A DNA stretch of 64,000 nt from contig CM119271.1 of assembly GCA_051294375.1 (NCBI GenBank), positions 1,995,401 to 2,059,400 on the forward strand, given 5' to 3'. Positions 1 to 10,693 of this stretch are shown in pieces. This DNA is from Paraspadella gotoi (taxonomy: Eukaryota; Chaetognatha). The notes under the pieces were generated by a model. It worked only from the letters and a program-made list of their open reading frames with translations, was not told the origin of the DNA and ran no database searches. How positions within the stretch are numbered: the stretch's first letter is position 1; every line of letters begins with the position of its first letter. The translations under genes were made by a program, and so were the position numbers.

Positions 1-179
1 TTCGAACCCCGTTTTTACGTGTTTCCGGTGGATTAGAATATTTGTACAATAAAATTTCATTATTAAATACAACAAATTTCTTCTTCTTCGCGAAACCTAC
101 TTTGAGCAGTCGAAAGAGGCAACGTCTCGATGCTCGTCTCGCTAGCGTGAGAATAAAACATTCTTCACAAGGACTGAAA

Positions 180-232
180 GGAAAGGAAAGGAAAGGAAAG
201 GAAAGGAAAGGAAAAAAAAAAGAAAAAGCTGA
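180..232. repeat. (GGAAA)n microsatellite in unannotated left end
   Basis: A run of GGAAA pentamers decays into an A-rich tract. The surrounding first 2.4 kb is AT-rich and has further simple repeats: GTC triplets near 1697-1720, ATG triplets near 1850 and AGG triplets near 1870-1898. I see no convincing gene in 1-2400. The short open frames there run through simple sequence. Confidence 0.8.
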
Positions 233-2144
233 AAGGCATATATTCAAATAAGAAAAGGGAAGTAGATTAAAAGAGACGCCACCCCAACAAAAAAAAAACA
301 AAAAAGCCAAAAAGACCTGAACTAGAAAAAGAAATAAATTGGGAAAAGAGTCGCGCGCAATAAAAACAGAGGGAAAGTTAAAAAAAAGAAAAATCGTAGG
401 AAAAGAGGAAGGTTCATGAATTGGAACGTTCGAAAGTTGGGGATGTAGAAGGGGGTGGAGGGTGGAAGGGGGACAAAATAAAAGGTTTACTATTTTTACA
501 GGGAGGTCCAGCTCTTTTGGGAATAACCTCAAGTGCTTCCAGCACAGAAACGGTTAACGATAGAAGAAAAAAGGAACTATATTTAGAAATTTTTAAAAAA
601 GATACTTAAAGACAAGACATACTCATTTTTTGTTTTTTTTTATTTTCTTAATGATTGATTTTGTTTTGAGTTTGTAATGAGTAAAAAAAGATGAGGAGCA
701 TATTCGGGCTTTTAAATCAGAAATAAAGGGATATTCGTAACTTGGAATTGACGGTTCTGTTAAGCAATCACAATCTCACTAATTAATGCTAAAATGGGTA
801 TCACAAGAAAGCCCATTAAAAATTAAAATAATAATTATATTCTAATTCTATTTTATCGTTTCCTGCGATACTTTGACTGGGCCTCAAAAGAATATTTTTT
901 TGTTACAGAATTATAAAATATATCATAGTATACAGTTTTTAAATGGTTTTAAAGCAATATCAGTATTCTTGTTATTTTGTGAAAGATTTTTATATAAATC
1001 ATTCAGAAAGTAAGAAAAAAACTTTTTATTCAAAAACATTAAGCTATCAAGCAGGGAGACCATTTTTTAAGCTATCTTTTACCTCTTCCTATTAAAGTAG
1101 AAGTAAACCAAAATAAATTATATCTTTATAAAAGGTTAAAATCTCTTCACATTTTTGTTTGCTGAATTATTTCTAGCTGCGAGTTTCAAATGGTCACCAT
1201 GTATTTTGTTTTGAATTTCTCGGAAATCTGGGATAAATCCCCTGGATTTTGATTGGATAAAATCAGGAAAAACACAAAACAAAAGTTAAAAAAAGTTTGG
1301 ATATACTTGAGTTTATGGCGGCTACGATTTAAGTGTTTTTATTAACATAATAAAATATCTATTGTATATATATAAATGCAGTAGATTATTAGGAAAGTTT
1401 TTTTTATAGAAATAATGCAAAGTACATTAAATAAACACGATAAACATCATAAACAGTAAACAATAAAATAAAATGGTTCATAATAATTTGATGTTAATTT
1501 ATTAAGGGTAAGTTGAAAATTGATAGAGTCCCCTCTCTTTTTTTCCTCCCTATCAGATGAAAAGTCAAAAGAGGCAGTCCATCTTCGCTCAATATTATTC
1601 TCAATATTATTGAATTCTTTCGAAAATATATATTATCAAAAACAAATGTATCTTTTAACTCAAAAGCCAAGGGAACCGTGGTCTGCGTTATTTTCGACGT
1701 CGTCGTCGTCGTCGTCGTCTTTGTCCTCGAAAGCCGAAAATACTCAAGTTTAAAAAAAAGAAAAGTAAAGACGAAAAAAAAAGAAGGAAGGAAGAAAAAA
1801 AAGAAAAGCAATGACAAAGTAAAGTGAAAGAAGAGCGAAAAAGAAAGGAAATGATGATGATGATGAGAAGGAGGAGGAGGAGGAGGAGGAGGAGGAGGAA
1901 GATTAGGGATGAAAATGAATAAGATGAATAAGAAAAATAAAAGTAATGAAAGTAATGATTTGCGAAGTCCCGAAAATTCCCTCGGCTGAGATTGAAAGGC
2001 GGGAAAATTAAATGCGTGGGCGAAAAACCTTTCCTAGTTTCGACACTTTTTTGTTTTTAATTATCTTTCCATTTGACCCATTTTGCATTTTCTATATTCT
2101 ACTTATTTGTGTTAGTTTATGAAAATACAGGGAAGTTCGAGACG

Positions 2145-2200
2145 TTGCGCCGAAGTGACTTTCTTGTCTAAATATGTACACGGTGCATACTGCATAGTTA
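2145..2200 (+). repeat. Truncated copy of the GTTGCGCCG dispersed repeat
   Basis: The segment begins with the family's diagnostic start, GTTGCGCCGAAGTGACTT, also found at about 5590, 11905, 23625, 41150 and 47635. Only this end is present; the GACC/GACAGAC-rich far end is missing. It lies 240 bases upstream of the gene at 2437. Confidence 0.45.
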
Positions 2201-2436
2201 TATTGTATTTTAGCCTCATTACACGATTTCTTTTTTTTTTTTCTAAATCCCACAAGTGGAATCCTGATACCTATTTTTTCCGAGCTGTTCACAAATCACT
2301 TTTCACACCGAATCAAAAGTTCGGCCGTGACATCTTTGTCTCGCCTTTCCTTTTTGTTAACTTCCCCTTGAAAAACAATTTATTATTTTTTTAATGAATT
2401 ATGTATATCTCTTAACTTCAACGAAAACCTTCGAGA

Positions 2437-3947
2437 ATGCTCGTAGCGCTCTTCCTTCTTCTACCTTTCCTTCTCGCCGCTTACGTCGCTCACGTAGCTG
2501 CGATCTGGCGCCGCGACTTCCGATGGCGCGTGACCCGACGTCACTCAACCTCTCCGTCAAACCCGGACACGAAGCCCCTCTCTCTGCCCGGAACGTCTTC
2601 ACGCCCCTCGATCCCGCTCGACGCTGACCACGTCCGCTTGGGTTTCTTCGAATTCCTCTGGGCCTCTACCTTCGTGGGCCTCGTCGCCCGCTGCCAATGG
2701 ACGCTGCGACTGGCGCGGCTCGCGCTGCGTCTCAACCTCGGCCGCCGCTGGGGCCGCTGGCCGACGAATCCCGATTACGACTCTCTCTGCGCCCAGTTGA
2801 TTGTCGGGTGCAGCTTGGCGAGTCGAGTGATCCGAGTGGAGCGCGTCCAGGAAGACGATGCAGACGCCGTCGTCGCTGTCTTCCAAATACAGGATTTCAA
2901 ACACATCGTCAACGAAGGCGACGGCGTCCGTCTCATCACGAGCGACTTGAGCATTCGAGTCCGGCTCAACCACGACCCCGTCGAGGGTCCTCAGCCGGAC
3001 GGGCACGCCCTTCTCGATTGCCGACTCGGCGAGAGATTTCTCTCGGCCGAAGACGCTTTCCTTCTTCTCAACGCTCACATGATCTTTAACATTCACGTGA
3101 GAGTTCACGCGGCGAGCAATCACGCCGTCACGGTCGACGGGGACGACGAATTTCTCGCCCGCATGAACGTCTGCACGATCCTCTTCAACTACTACGGCTA
3201 CACCGGATTTCTAAAGCAGCTCGAGGTTTTCGACCGAATGAGGGTCTTTTCTTTGCCGAACGGGGCTTCGGAGGCTGCCAGGTGGGGCTTTGTGGCTGGG
3301 TATACTTTTGTGGCCGGGTATGCTTTGTGATAAGGTATGCTTTGTGGCCGGGTATGCTATGGAGCAGGATATGCTTTTTAGCCGGGTATGCGATGTGGCC
3401 AAGATATAATAATCTCTCTCTCTCTCTCAGGTTATGGATGATCTCCTCTCTGACCTGCGGAGCGCCCTCGTTCGACGTCCCTCCGCAGTTGATCCCCTAC
3501 TCGCCCTTCCTCGCCTTCGTTCGCCGACTGAAGAGCGTCTTCAACCGTCGGTTCACCGACTTTCGGTCCACGTTCGCCGGCGTCGACGCGGAGGCGTTGT
3601 TCCTGGGGACGGCGATGCATTGTCTCGACCATCATAGGGCCGGAGAGATTTACCAGGATCCGCTGCTCTTTCGGCTGCGAGAAGAGCTATGCGGCGGCGG
3701 CTGCAGCGACGGAGGCTGCAGCTGCAACAGCGGGGACGGCAGCAGCGGCCGCGGCGCCGACGAATTCCGCCTCCTGCGCCGCCTGTGCCGCTTTATCCGC
3801 GCCGCTTTTATAGACGAATTGGACGGATTTCCGTTTAGATTCAAATTCAAAGACGCGCCAATTTGTTTCTTTCGCGAGATCTACGAAGAGGCGCGGAAAG
3901 ACAATCCCGTATGGGCGGAGGCGTTGGATTGCTGCATCATTAGATGA
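2437..3947 (+). CDS. Two-exon gene, membrane-anchored protein of unknown family
   Basis: Exon 1 is 2437-3281 and exon 2 is 3431-3947. The donor CAG|GTGGGG and an acceptor made of a (CT)n run ending in CAG join AG and G of one arginine codon, so the phase is exact. The product is 453 aa. Residues 1-23 form a hydrophobic signal peptide or anchor (MLVALFLLLPFLLAAYVAHV). A second hydrophobic stretch follows around residues 70-90, then a mixed acidic and aromatic region of about 350 residues. Near residues 411-432 there is a Cys/Gly-rich insert (CGGGCSDGGCSC). The protein ends CCIIR. GC content is far above the flanks, as in other exons here. I do not recognise the family. The ATG chosen is the first in frame before the hydrophobic segment. 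The splice model is strong; the function is unknown. Confidence 0.75.
3282..3430 (+). repeat. 149-bp intron containing a GTGGCCGGGTATGCT minisatellite
   Basis: The intron holds several imperfect copies of a roughly 15-bp unit (GGCCGGGTATGCTTTGTG and variants). It ends in a (CT)n tract that directly forms the polypyrimidine tract of the acceptor. Reading straight through the intron stays open for a while, which can mislead gene finders into two separate genes. Confidence 0.7.
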
Positions 3948-3949
3948 GG

Positions 3950-5140
3950 GGGGAAAAAAGCCGGGATTGGTAGAGAGAAGTTGCGATTTGAAGACAATTT
4001 AACTTTTTTTTATATAAACATTAAATTTTATTTGTGGCATTTAACTATGTTGCAGATTAAAGATGAATAGCCTTAGTCGACGGTGGCTTTCTTTAAATCT
4101 AGTTTTGTTATTCCATATTTACGTCTTAGAACTTCATGAAATGATTAACGATCATGTTTTTCCATCTTTTTTTGCGTTTTTAAGCAACACAATTTTTAAA
4201 TCGTGCCCATTTTACATCATACAATTGTGACGGTATTTTTACGCTCGACATATTCTTAGTAATTTTGTGTCATACTAAGTTATTTCATTCTTTTACTTAC
4301 AGTATGTAGGTAAATGTTTTTTTTTAAATTTAATATCCCTCAATTCAATGGAATTAAATAATTACTTAATCACGTTATCACGTCATTGTTGTGACATTAC
4401 TGTCATTGTCATATTTACCGCTAATAAAAAAACGCATGCATAGTATGCATTGCATACTTGTGCCCCAAAATATTCATTCGATGAGATCACGTGACTGCTC
4501 ATTAAGGAATAAGCATCTCACGGTTCACAACCTGTTAACCAAGTAGTATTCGAGAGGATAAAGTATTAGTCATGAGAAAGAATTCTTAATGCCATTTTAT
4601 CGAATCCGTTCCTTCAGTCTTTTGAAACTTTTCCATTTATCCTATCTTCATTCCTGCCAATTTTCTCAGTTTTCCACATCAACGGGACTTCCCCCAATCT
4701 TTTACTTTTCCGCTCGATTCCACTTGAAGAAAAAATGTCCTGATTAAGATTTTTTTTTTCGATCCAATTCTCCGCAATAAAACTTAAAAGAACTGATATA
4801 CGACTTTCAAAATTTATCTGTAAAAGGGCACTATGTTACGAAATCGTCCTTTTTTTTTCATTATCCCGAGATGAATTTCAATTGAAATATTTTATTTTAA
4901 TCTCTTACAAAATACTCGACTCGATCCCTCATTATTATTAATCCCTTTCGTTAATACCTAACCCTAGTGGTTAATCAAATTTCTAAATATATATTATATG
5001 CGTTAACATAAAATGGTGTTTTATTCGGTTACTCAGGAACGTTCCACTATTTTCAGGTTTTCTTCCTCACGCATCCCCGGTCGTTCCTCACGATAAATTT
5101 ACCACGATTCTTGAATCCCGACCGCCCGATTCGCTCACTC
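3950..5140. other. AT-rich intergenic stretch, nothing recognised
   Basis: The sequence has homopolymer T/A runs and no open frame of note on either strand. A small palindromic patch, GCATGCATAGTATGCATTGC near 4433, is the only local structure I noticed. It separates the plus-strand gene ending at 3947 from the minus-strand exon at 5143-5238. Confidence 0.6.
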
Positions 5141-5142
5141 AC

Positions 5143-7325
5143 CGTGTTCTACCACGCTTCCCGACATCTTTCCCGGTTTGCTCAACTCCAAAACGTATTC
5201 GTTCATGATGACCTTGAGCATGTCGTCTTCCGTCACGCCTGGGAAAAAAAGCATGGAAAGGGTGAAACATGACGAAGGATTCGAGTATGTCGTCTTTCGT
5301 CATGCAAGGAAAAAATATTGGAGATGGCAAAACAAGTACGGGCAGGGAGAAAGTCGACTTTCGTCACACATTGGACGCGGGGGGGGGAAGATAAAAATAG
5401 TCTTCAGTAATGGCTGATTTAGAAAAAAGATGTGATATCATATGATATGATAAAATATGAAAACGATTAGACAATGTCTAATAGATATTGTCCAGGAGCG
5501 GAAGGACAAGTCACCCGTTGCTTCCCATTGTTCCATTCATTAATTTCCATTGAAGTTTTTTTTCCCAGTGGCGCCTAAAACTCCTTTTTAGTTGCGCCGC
5601 GAGTACTCGCGGAGCAACTCTATAAGTCACTTTTCGTTCGGTCTGTCGGTATGTCTATCCATTGGTCTGTTCCACCTTCAATTAAAAGCTTATAACTTGC
5701 CTATAGTTTGTTGCTCTTTGTTAAAAAATCAAATCTAAGCGAGTACTGGCGCCGCCTTTTGTTTTTAGAAATTCTTATAAACTATAAGGAAGTAAATAAC
5801 ATGATAAGTAAAAGAAAAGTAATGGCGGGCAACACCTTGAAATAACCGTTCCTTGTTTCCAGGAAACAATCCCCATTTTCCAAGACTGAATTATCAATTC
5901 GATTTTTTCTTTTCAATTCGACTTTAATTCAGAGAAACGTTCAAATTTACGGTTCGTAACGTCGTTTACCCAAACGAGATCAGCGCTCCGTCGAGTTTTA
6001 CGATATTGTCGCCTCCTTAGTCGCTTTTTTGCTTATCTTTCTTCTCTTCTCATTTTCTTATTTCCGATTCTATTTTATTTTTTCATTTTTCCTTTTTTCT
6101 GGAAATTTTTTATCATCCGTTTCCGTGTGAAACTTTTATCAATCTTTTATTACGCCTATCTCATATTTTTATCTCATACATTCCAACCTTGCCATCTCCT
6201 TTCTTGCCATTTACTATATTCCTTTCTTACCGTTTCTCAACTCCTCTTTCCATCTTCCCATCAGAATCTCTTATTTTACCGTCTTTTCATCTTCTATCTT
6301 GCCATCTTCCTCTCTCCCATCTTCCCACTCTCCGATCTCAAATCTTCCCATCTTCCCATCTTCCCATTTCCTCTCTCCCAACTTCCCATCAGAATCTCTT
6401 ATTTTCCCGTCTTTCCATCTTCTATTTTCCCATCTTCCTAACGCCCATCTTACCAACTTCTCTCAAATCTTACCTACCTAACTTTCATCTCACACAATCA
6501 CGTCATAAAAGTATACAATATATACACTAAACAGACATTAAACAGTACCACAACTACAAACAGTTGGTCGCCCAGTAAGAGCGACCCTCGGCTCTCCTTC
6601 CGTCCGTGTGATTTTCCTCCCTACTCTAGATCCTTACCCGGCGGCGGAGGCGGCGGCTGCGGCCGCGGCGGGAAGCCGGGCGGCCGCGGGGGCAGAACCA
6701 GGAAAGCGTCGTGCGGCGACGGCTGCTCCTGCAGCGGCTTTGGGCGATCGTCTCGAGGCTTCGAGGAATGAAGGAGAAAGAGGAGGTCAGGGGACAATAG
6801 TGAGAACCAGTAGGACCACAACATCACCAGCCACGTTAGCCTTTTGGTTCAACAACATCACCAGCCACGTTAGCAACTACCTTACCTTTTGGTTCAACAA
6901 CATTACCAGCCACTTCAGCATTTCCCTCTTTTTTGATCCAACAATATCACCAGCCACATTAGCATCCCCCGCCTTATTTGTCCAAAAACATCACCCACCT
7001 AATCAGAATTTTTCTCACCTTTTGAATCAACAACATGGCCCACGACAACAGAATTTCCCTCAAGATTTGATCCAACAACATCGCCAATCACAATTCACAA
7101 ACCCATCGCTCACTTTCTTTTGGTCTAACAACATCACCACCCACTTTGGCATAACGCCTCTACCGTTTAACTTCCAAACGACATCGCCAACCACCTCGTC
7201 AACGACCTCTCCACCAACGTCACCCACAAGCCCCCACACCCTCTCCCCACAACCTCGTGGTCGGCGTGGTTGAGAAGGAGGTTGATGATGATGTCGTCCG
7301 GATCGATCGACGCCGGAATCGGCGG
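5143..7325 (-). CDS. Partial multi-exon gene with proline-rich exon (exons 7254-7325, 6638-6758, 5143-5238)
   Basis: Three minus-strand exons fit together by splice signal and phase. Exon 7254-7325 (5' end lost in the gap) encodes PPIPASIDPDDIIINLLLNH and ends phase 0 at GAG|GTTGTG. Exon 6638-6758 follows a pyrimidine tract, is very proline-rich (ending PPRPQPPPPPPG) and leaves in phase 1 at G|GTAAGG. Exon 5143-5238 follows TTTTTTTCCCAG, encodes VTEDDMLKVIMNEYVLELSK and beyond, and ends phase 1 at ACG|GTGAGTG. Two acidic helical stretches flanking a proline linker suggest an intracellular or stalk region, but I do not recognise the protein. The next exon, expected below 5100, was not found. 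The exon at 9708-10031 may be the start of this gene. Confidence 0.55.
5240..5375. repeat. Decayed tandem copies of the 5' edge of the adjacent exon
   Basis: The exon-edge sequence (GAGCATGTCGTCTTCCGTCA) recurs as GAGTATGTCGTCTTTCGTCA about 60 bp further on. A weaker third copy lies near 5350 (GAAAGTCGACTTTCGTCACA). These copies lie in the intron just upstream (minus strand) of exon 5143-5238 and look like a local tandem duplication that has drifted. Confidence 0.5.
5590..5800 (-). repeat. Dispersed repeat family 1 (GTTGCGCCG...GGTCTGTCGGT)
   Basis: The segment contains GTTGCGCCGCGAGTACTCGC, a GGTCTGTCGGTATGTCT stretch, AACTTGCCTATAGTTTGTTG, and then GGCGCCGCCTTTTG before AACTATAAGGAA. The same order of blocks is found at 40900-41160 and, reversed, at 11905-12180, 23620-23900 and 47635-47905. 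It is about 210-290 bp with no coding capacity and is probably a non-autonomous element. Confidence 0.55.
6180..6475. repeat. Pyrimidine-rich minisatellite, CCATCTTC units
   Basis: Imperfect 8-10 bp CCATCTTCC units sit inside a higher-order repeat of about 137 bp: the block CAGAATCTCTTATTTT occurs near 6262 and again near 6390. The open frames on both strands here only reflect the repeat. It lies within the intron of the minus-strand gene between exons 6638-6758 and 5143-5238. Confidence 0.75.
6825..7250. repeat. Intronic minisatellite, ~60-75 bp units with CAACAACATCACC core
   Basis: About six diverged units share TTTTGGTTCAACAACATCAC, then CAGCCAC and TTAGCA. They fill the interval between minus-strand exons 7254-7325 and 6638-6758. 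Divergence rises towards the right end. The long plus-strand open frame through it is a product of the repeat. Confidence 0.75.
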
Positions 7326-8325
7326 NNNNNNNNNNNNNNNNNNNNNNNNNNNNNNNNNNNNNNNNNNNNNNNNNNNNNNNNNNNNNNNNNNNNNNNNNNN
7401 NNNNNNNNNNNNNNNNNNNNNNNNNNNNNNNNNNNNNNNNNNNNNNNNNNNNNNNNNNNNNNNNNNNNNNNNNNNNNNNNNNNNNNNNNNNNNNNNNNNN
7501 NNNNNNNNNNNNNNNNNNNNNNNNNNNNNNNNNNNNNNNNNNNNNNNNNNNNNNNNNNNNNNNNNNNNNNNNNNNNNNNNNNNNNNNNNNNNNNNNNNNN
7601 NNNNNNNNNNNNNNNNNNNNNNNNNNNNNNNNNNNNNNNNNNNNNNNNNNNNNNNNNNNNNNNNNNNNNNNNNNNNNNNNNNNNNNNNNNNNNNNNNNNN
7701 NNNNNNNNNNNNNNNNNNNNNNNNNNNNNNNNNNNNNNNNNNNNNNNNNNNNNNNNNNNNNNNNNNNNNNNNNNNNNNNNNNNNNNNNNNNNNNNNNNNN
7801 NNNNNNNNNNNNNNNNNNNNNNNNNNNNNNNNNNNNNNNNNNNNNNNNNNNNNNNNNNNNNNNNNNNNNNNNNNNNNNNNNNNNNNNNNNNNNNNNNNNN
7901 NNNNNNNNNNNNNNNNNNNNNNNNNNNNNNNNNNNNNNNNNNNNNNNNNNNNNNNNNNNNNNNNNNNNNNNNNNNNNNNNNNNNNNNNNNNNNNNNNNNN
8001 NNNNNNNNNNNNNNNNNNNNNNNNNNNNNNNNNNNNNNNNNNNNNNNNNNNNNNNNNNNNNNNNNNNNNNNNNNNNNNNNNNNNNNNNNNNNNNNNNNNN
8101 NNNNNNNNNNNNNNNNNNNNNNNNNNNNNNNNNNNNNNNNNNNNNNNNNNNNNNNNNNNNNNNNNNNNNNNNNNNNNNNNNNNNNNNNNNNNNNNNNNNN
8201 NNNNNNNNNNNNNNNNNNNNNNNNNNNNNNNNNNNNNNNNNNNNNNNNNNNNNNNNNNNNNNNNNNNNNNNNNNNNNNNNNNNNNNNNNNNNNNNNNNNN
8301 NNNNNNNNNNNNNNNNNNNNNNNNN
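7326..8325. other. Assembly gap, exactly 1000 N
   Basis: The run is exactly 1000 Ns, a conventional placeholder length. It cuts the 5' side of the minus-strand exon that ends at 7254. The other large gaps are 49622-50172 (551), 32028-32296 (269), 32410-32627 (218), 63429-63594 (166) and 33333-33445 (113). The six 25-N gaps are at 9683, 10710, 22430, 34805, 52266 and 60834, and a 10-N gap lies at 46224. Confidence 0.95.
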
Positions 8326-8340
8326 CCCCCCCAAAAGTCC

Positions 8341-8645
8341 GATCGTACGATCATTAAATGATTACCGGATGAACCCTTCACCATATTTCTTTCGTTTCAT
8401 CACAATCTCCGGATCGCCGGTCTTATATGCCTGCCGGCCTGCTCTTGAATGATAACCCCTTCTGTCATATCGCCCAAAGCTGCCCAGGCCGACAGGCCAT
8501 GGCTGACAAAGCCGAGCTAAAAGCGCCTGCCCTCTTCAATGAGTTTTGGTTCCGTTCGCCTGGCAAGGCGGACCGCCTGATAGACCATAGTGACAGTCCA
8601 ACCATAACTTTTCCGCTCAATCAACTCTTTACCGATTGTGGGTAA
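8341..8645 (-). pseudogene. Decayed tyrosine-recombinase-like (phage-integrase family) C-terminal fragment
   Basis: This island has clearly higher GC than the AT-rich DNA to its right. Read on the minus strand it gives VYQAVRLARRTEPKLIE, a stop, then LGFVSHGLSAWAALGDMTEG. A shifted frame gives KTGDPEIVMKRKKYGEGFIR ending in a stop. The order resembles the end of a tyrosine recombinase: a helix before box II, a region like HSLRxGFV, a helix, a GHKT-like motif and a terminal tyrosine followed by IR. At least one stop and one frameshift break it. Known in the family: these boxes carry the catalytic His-Arg-His-Tyr. Inferred: a bacterial or mobile-element relic. It could also be chance similarity in a short island. 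Confidence 0.3.
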
Positions 8646-9014
8646 TTTTAATTTTAATAGAATTTTAAAATTAAAATTTAGCACGCGCTAAAAATACTAT
8701 GGTATTATTTTAAAATATTAAAGTATATACTATTAGGCTAAAATTTAAGAATAGGAATTTCTAGAAAAAAAAACAGGATTTGAATTTCATTTCATGCATT
8801 TTTAATCAATATCTAATAGTAATATAATTTTTAATAAGAATTTATATTTTTTTATCAACCTTTTATGATGGATTTGAATCTGTTCTCAGAATAAATTAGA
8901 AGAAAATAATTTTAAAAATTTAGAATTAAAACCTGACTGGGATTTAAAAAGAAAATTAATTACAGATTAGGATTAGACTAATAGAATAATTTTTCAAAAT
9001 ATAATTGCTATAAT

Positions 9015-9075
9015 TCACTCCATCCTTCTGCCCAGACATAATGGCTCACTGCCCGACACATAACTGCCCGCCATG
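9015..9075. repeat. Short direct repeats GCCCAGACATAATGG / GCCCGACACATAACT / GCCCGCCATGT
   Basis: Three adjacent 15-21 bp units begin GCCC and continue with a C/GACATAA-like core. Their GC content stands out from the AT-rich surroundings. They lie about 370 bp from the recombinase-like fragment, so they could be terminal repeats of the same decayed element. That link is inference only. Confidence 0.3.
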
Positions 9076-9366
9076 TCGCTCTTTGACCGATCGAAAGGCT
9101 TTTCCGCCCGGCCAAAGGTTTTGACGAGATTACGTCGGAGGGCAAAAATCGATAAGTTAATTAGGGATTCGAGATTTTTATTATTTTTATTATTTTTATT
9201 ATTTTTATACCCTATAGCTCAAGTCGTAATCCCTTCCACCCACATTCCGGATAAAATATTTTGGTTGAATTATCTTTTGTTTTCTTTCTCCAAAAAGAAT
9301 GAGAATTGAGGACGTGTTAAAAGTAGCCTTTTGAATTTTTTTTTTTTCAAAATAGGAAAATATTCC

Positions 9367-9369
<3 letters not shown>

Positions 9370-9430
<61 letters not shown>

Positions 9431-9440
9431 CTCTCAACTT
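9370..9440. repeat. (CT)n microsatellite
   Basis: A near-perfect CT run of about 55 bp. Similar tracts occur at 10420-10460, 12487-12560, 19856-19926, 31290-31362, 38362-38433 (as GA), 40520-40602 (as GA), 42765-42795, 43090-43160 and 47059-47100. Some abut splice acceptors. Confidence 0.9.
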
Positions 9441-9707
9441 TCACAGAGAAAACTTGTAGTAAATTCACTTGCTGATGAAGACTCTAAAACTGTTCTTCCA
9501 AACCGCTTCATCAAAATAAGCATTATATCAAAGAATTTCATAACAATTAATACATCGGGATAAAAGCTAATAAAGAGCATAATTTGAATCTTTATTCAGA
9601 TATTTCTTGAAAGCTCTATGAGCATAAAACTACGAACTTGCGAAGTAACTATGAAAATATCATTTTTTAAAAAATTACTTTANNNNNNNNNNNNNNNNNN
9701 NNNNNNN

Positions 9708-10031
9708 TTCTCCGCGGCAGTCGACACTTTTCGCTTCGTCGGGCGGAATCATCATCAACGTACAATGAATGGGTAAAAATACTATAGATGTGGTGAAAGG
9801 GAACAAAAGCGCAAACAACGCAACGATCAGCAGCCGCAGCGCAGGAGACGAACGCTGCGGCGGCGACGGACGCTGGCGGGGCGCGGGCTGTGTGGGACGG
9901 GCCAGGGAATGAGAGAGGGGAGAGGACGATGGGGAGGTGAGAGGAAGAGAAGGAGACGACGATGAAAAAGATGGCGTCGTCTTTCGAATTTGTTTGTGTT
10001 TCTCATCCGAAATTCGATGTCGCGGCTCCAT
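9708..10031 (-). CDS. First coding exon (partial) of a type II membrane protein
   Basis: The minus-strand frame opens with ATG at 10031 and stays open for 108 codons to the 25-N gap at 9683. Residues 1-20 are basic and polar. Residues 20-65 are rich in Ser, Pro and Arg. Residues 68-90 are a hydrophobic segment (LRLLIVALFALLFPF onward) without a signal-peptidase-like start, which suggests a signal anchor with the N terminus in the cytoplasm. GC content is typical of exons here and contrasts with AT-rich flanks. The strand matches the exons at 5143-7325, so this may be the start of that gene, but the gaps prevent a phase test. I do not recognise the family. Confidence 0.45.
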
Positions 10032-10264
10032 CTTGCGACGAGGTGTGTCTTTTGTTTGTTGTTTACTTCTTTTGAATTTGTTTTTATATATTGTTTACGA
10101 GTCGTTTTTATTGTTTTGTAGTAGTTCCTCCTTGTTTTTTATTGTGTTTTTTTTTTTATGCGAACTTATGTCTGCATTTTTTTTAAAAGATTTTCGTAGA
10201 CCAAAGGCAGAGATTTTTGAGCAGTTGACTTCTACGGCGCAATCATTTTGCGGGGATTTGTTTA

Positions 10265-10414
10265 TTCGGGAGTACTCTGTCTCTCTGTCTCTCTCTTTCT
10301 CTCTCTCTCTCTCTCACACTCTTTCTTTCTGACGATGATGATTTGATTTTTTTTTTCAGTTTTCCGAGTTGATTTAGTCTCGCTGGAGAGATTTCATTGT
10401 TGATTGTCCGGAAG

Positions 10415-10465
<51 letters not shown>

Positions 10466-10693
10466 GTCTGTGTCTATCTATCTATCTCTCCCTCTCTCTT
10501 TGGGTTTGTTGGGGTTGAAAAAATGTCTCTGTCTCAATCTCGCTATCCCGCTCTCTCTCCAGATATAAACCGAGAGTATGGGCGTCGACAAAAGCTGTTG
10601 ATGAACTTCGTCACAAGGTCGTCGTCGTTGTCGTCGACGTCGTCGTCGTCGTTGTCGTCGCCAGAGCGTTTCTCGACACTTATCAAAAAATAA
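10265..10693. other. CT-rich stretch with a possible short plus-strand exon at 10523-10693
   Basis: Two CT tracts are followed by a GC-richer 170-bp patch. The patch reads on the plus strand as SLSQSRYPALSPDINREYGR, then a serine-rich run from TCG/GTC triplets, and ends LIKK stop before the 25-N gap. The patch could be a small exon or just triplet-repeat DNA. No splice partner is visible. Confidence 0.2.

Noticed and set aside
2599-3123. 174-codon minus-strand open frame
   Set aside because: It is antisense to the GC-rich exon 1 of the plus-strand gene, whose splice junction is in phase and which begins with a hydrophobic leader.
6127-6530. Hydrophobic Ser/Pro/Phe/Leu open frames of about 100 codons in overlapping frames
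   Set aside because: Three frames are open together because the CCATCTTC minisatellite lacks stops. No start or splice context supports any of them.
7060-8384. Very long open frames (360-420 codons) on both strands
   Set aside because: They run through 1000 Ns of gap and have no sequence support over most of their length. Only the 7254-7325 end looks like an exon.
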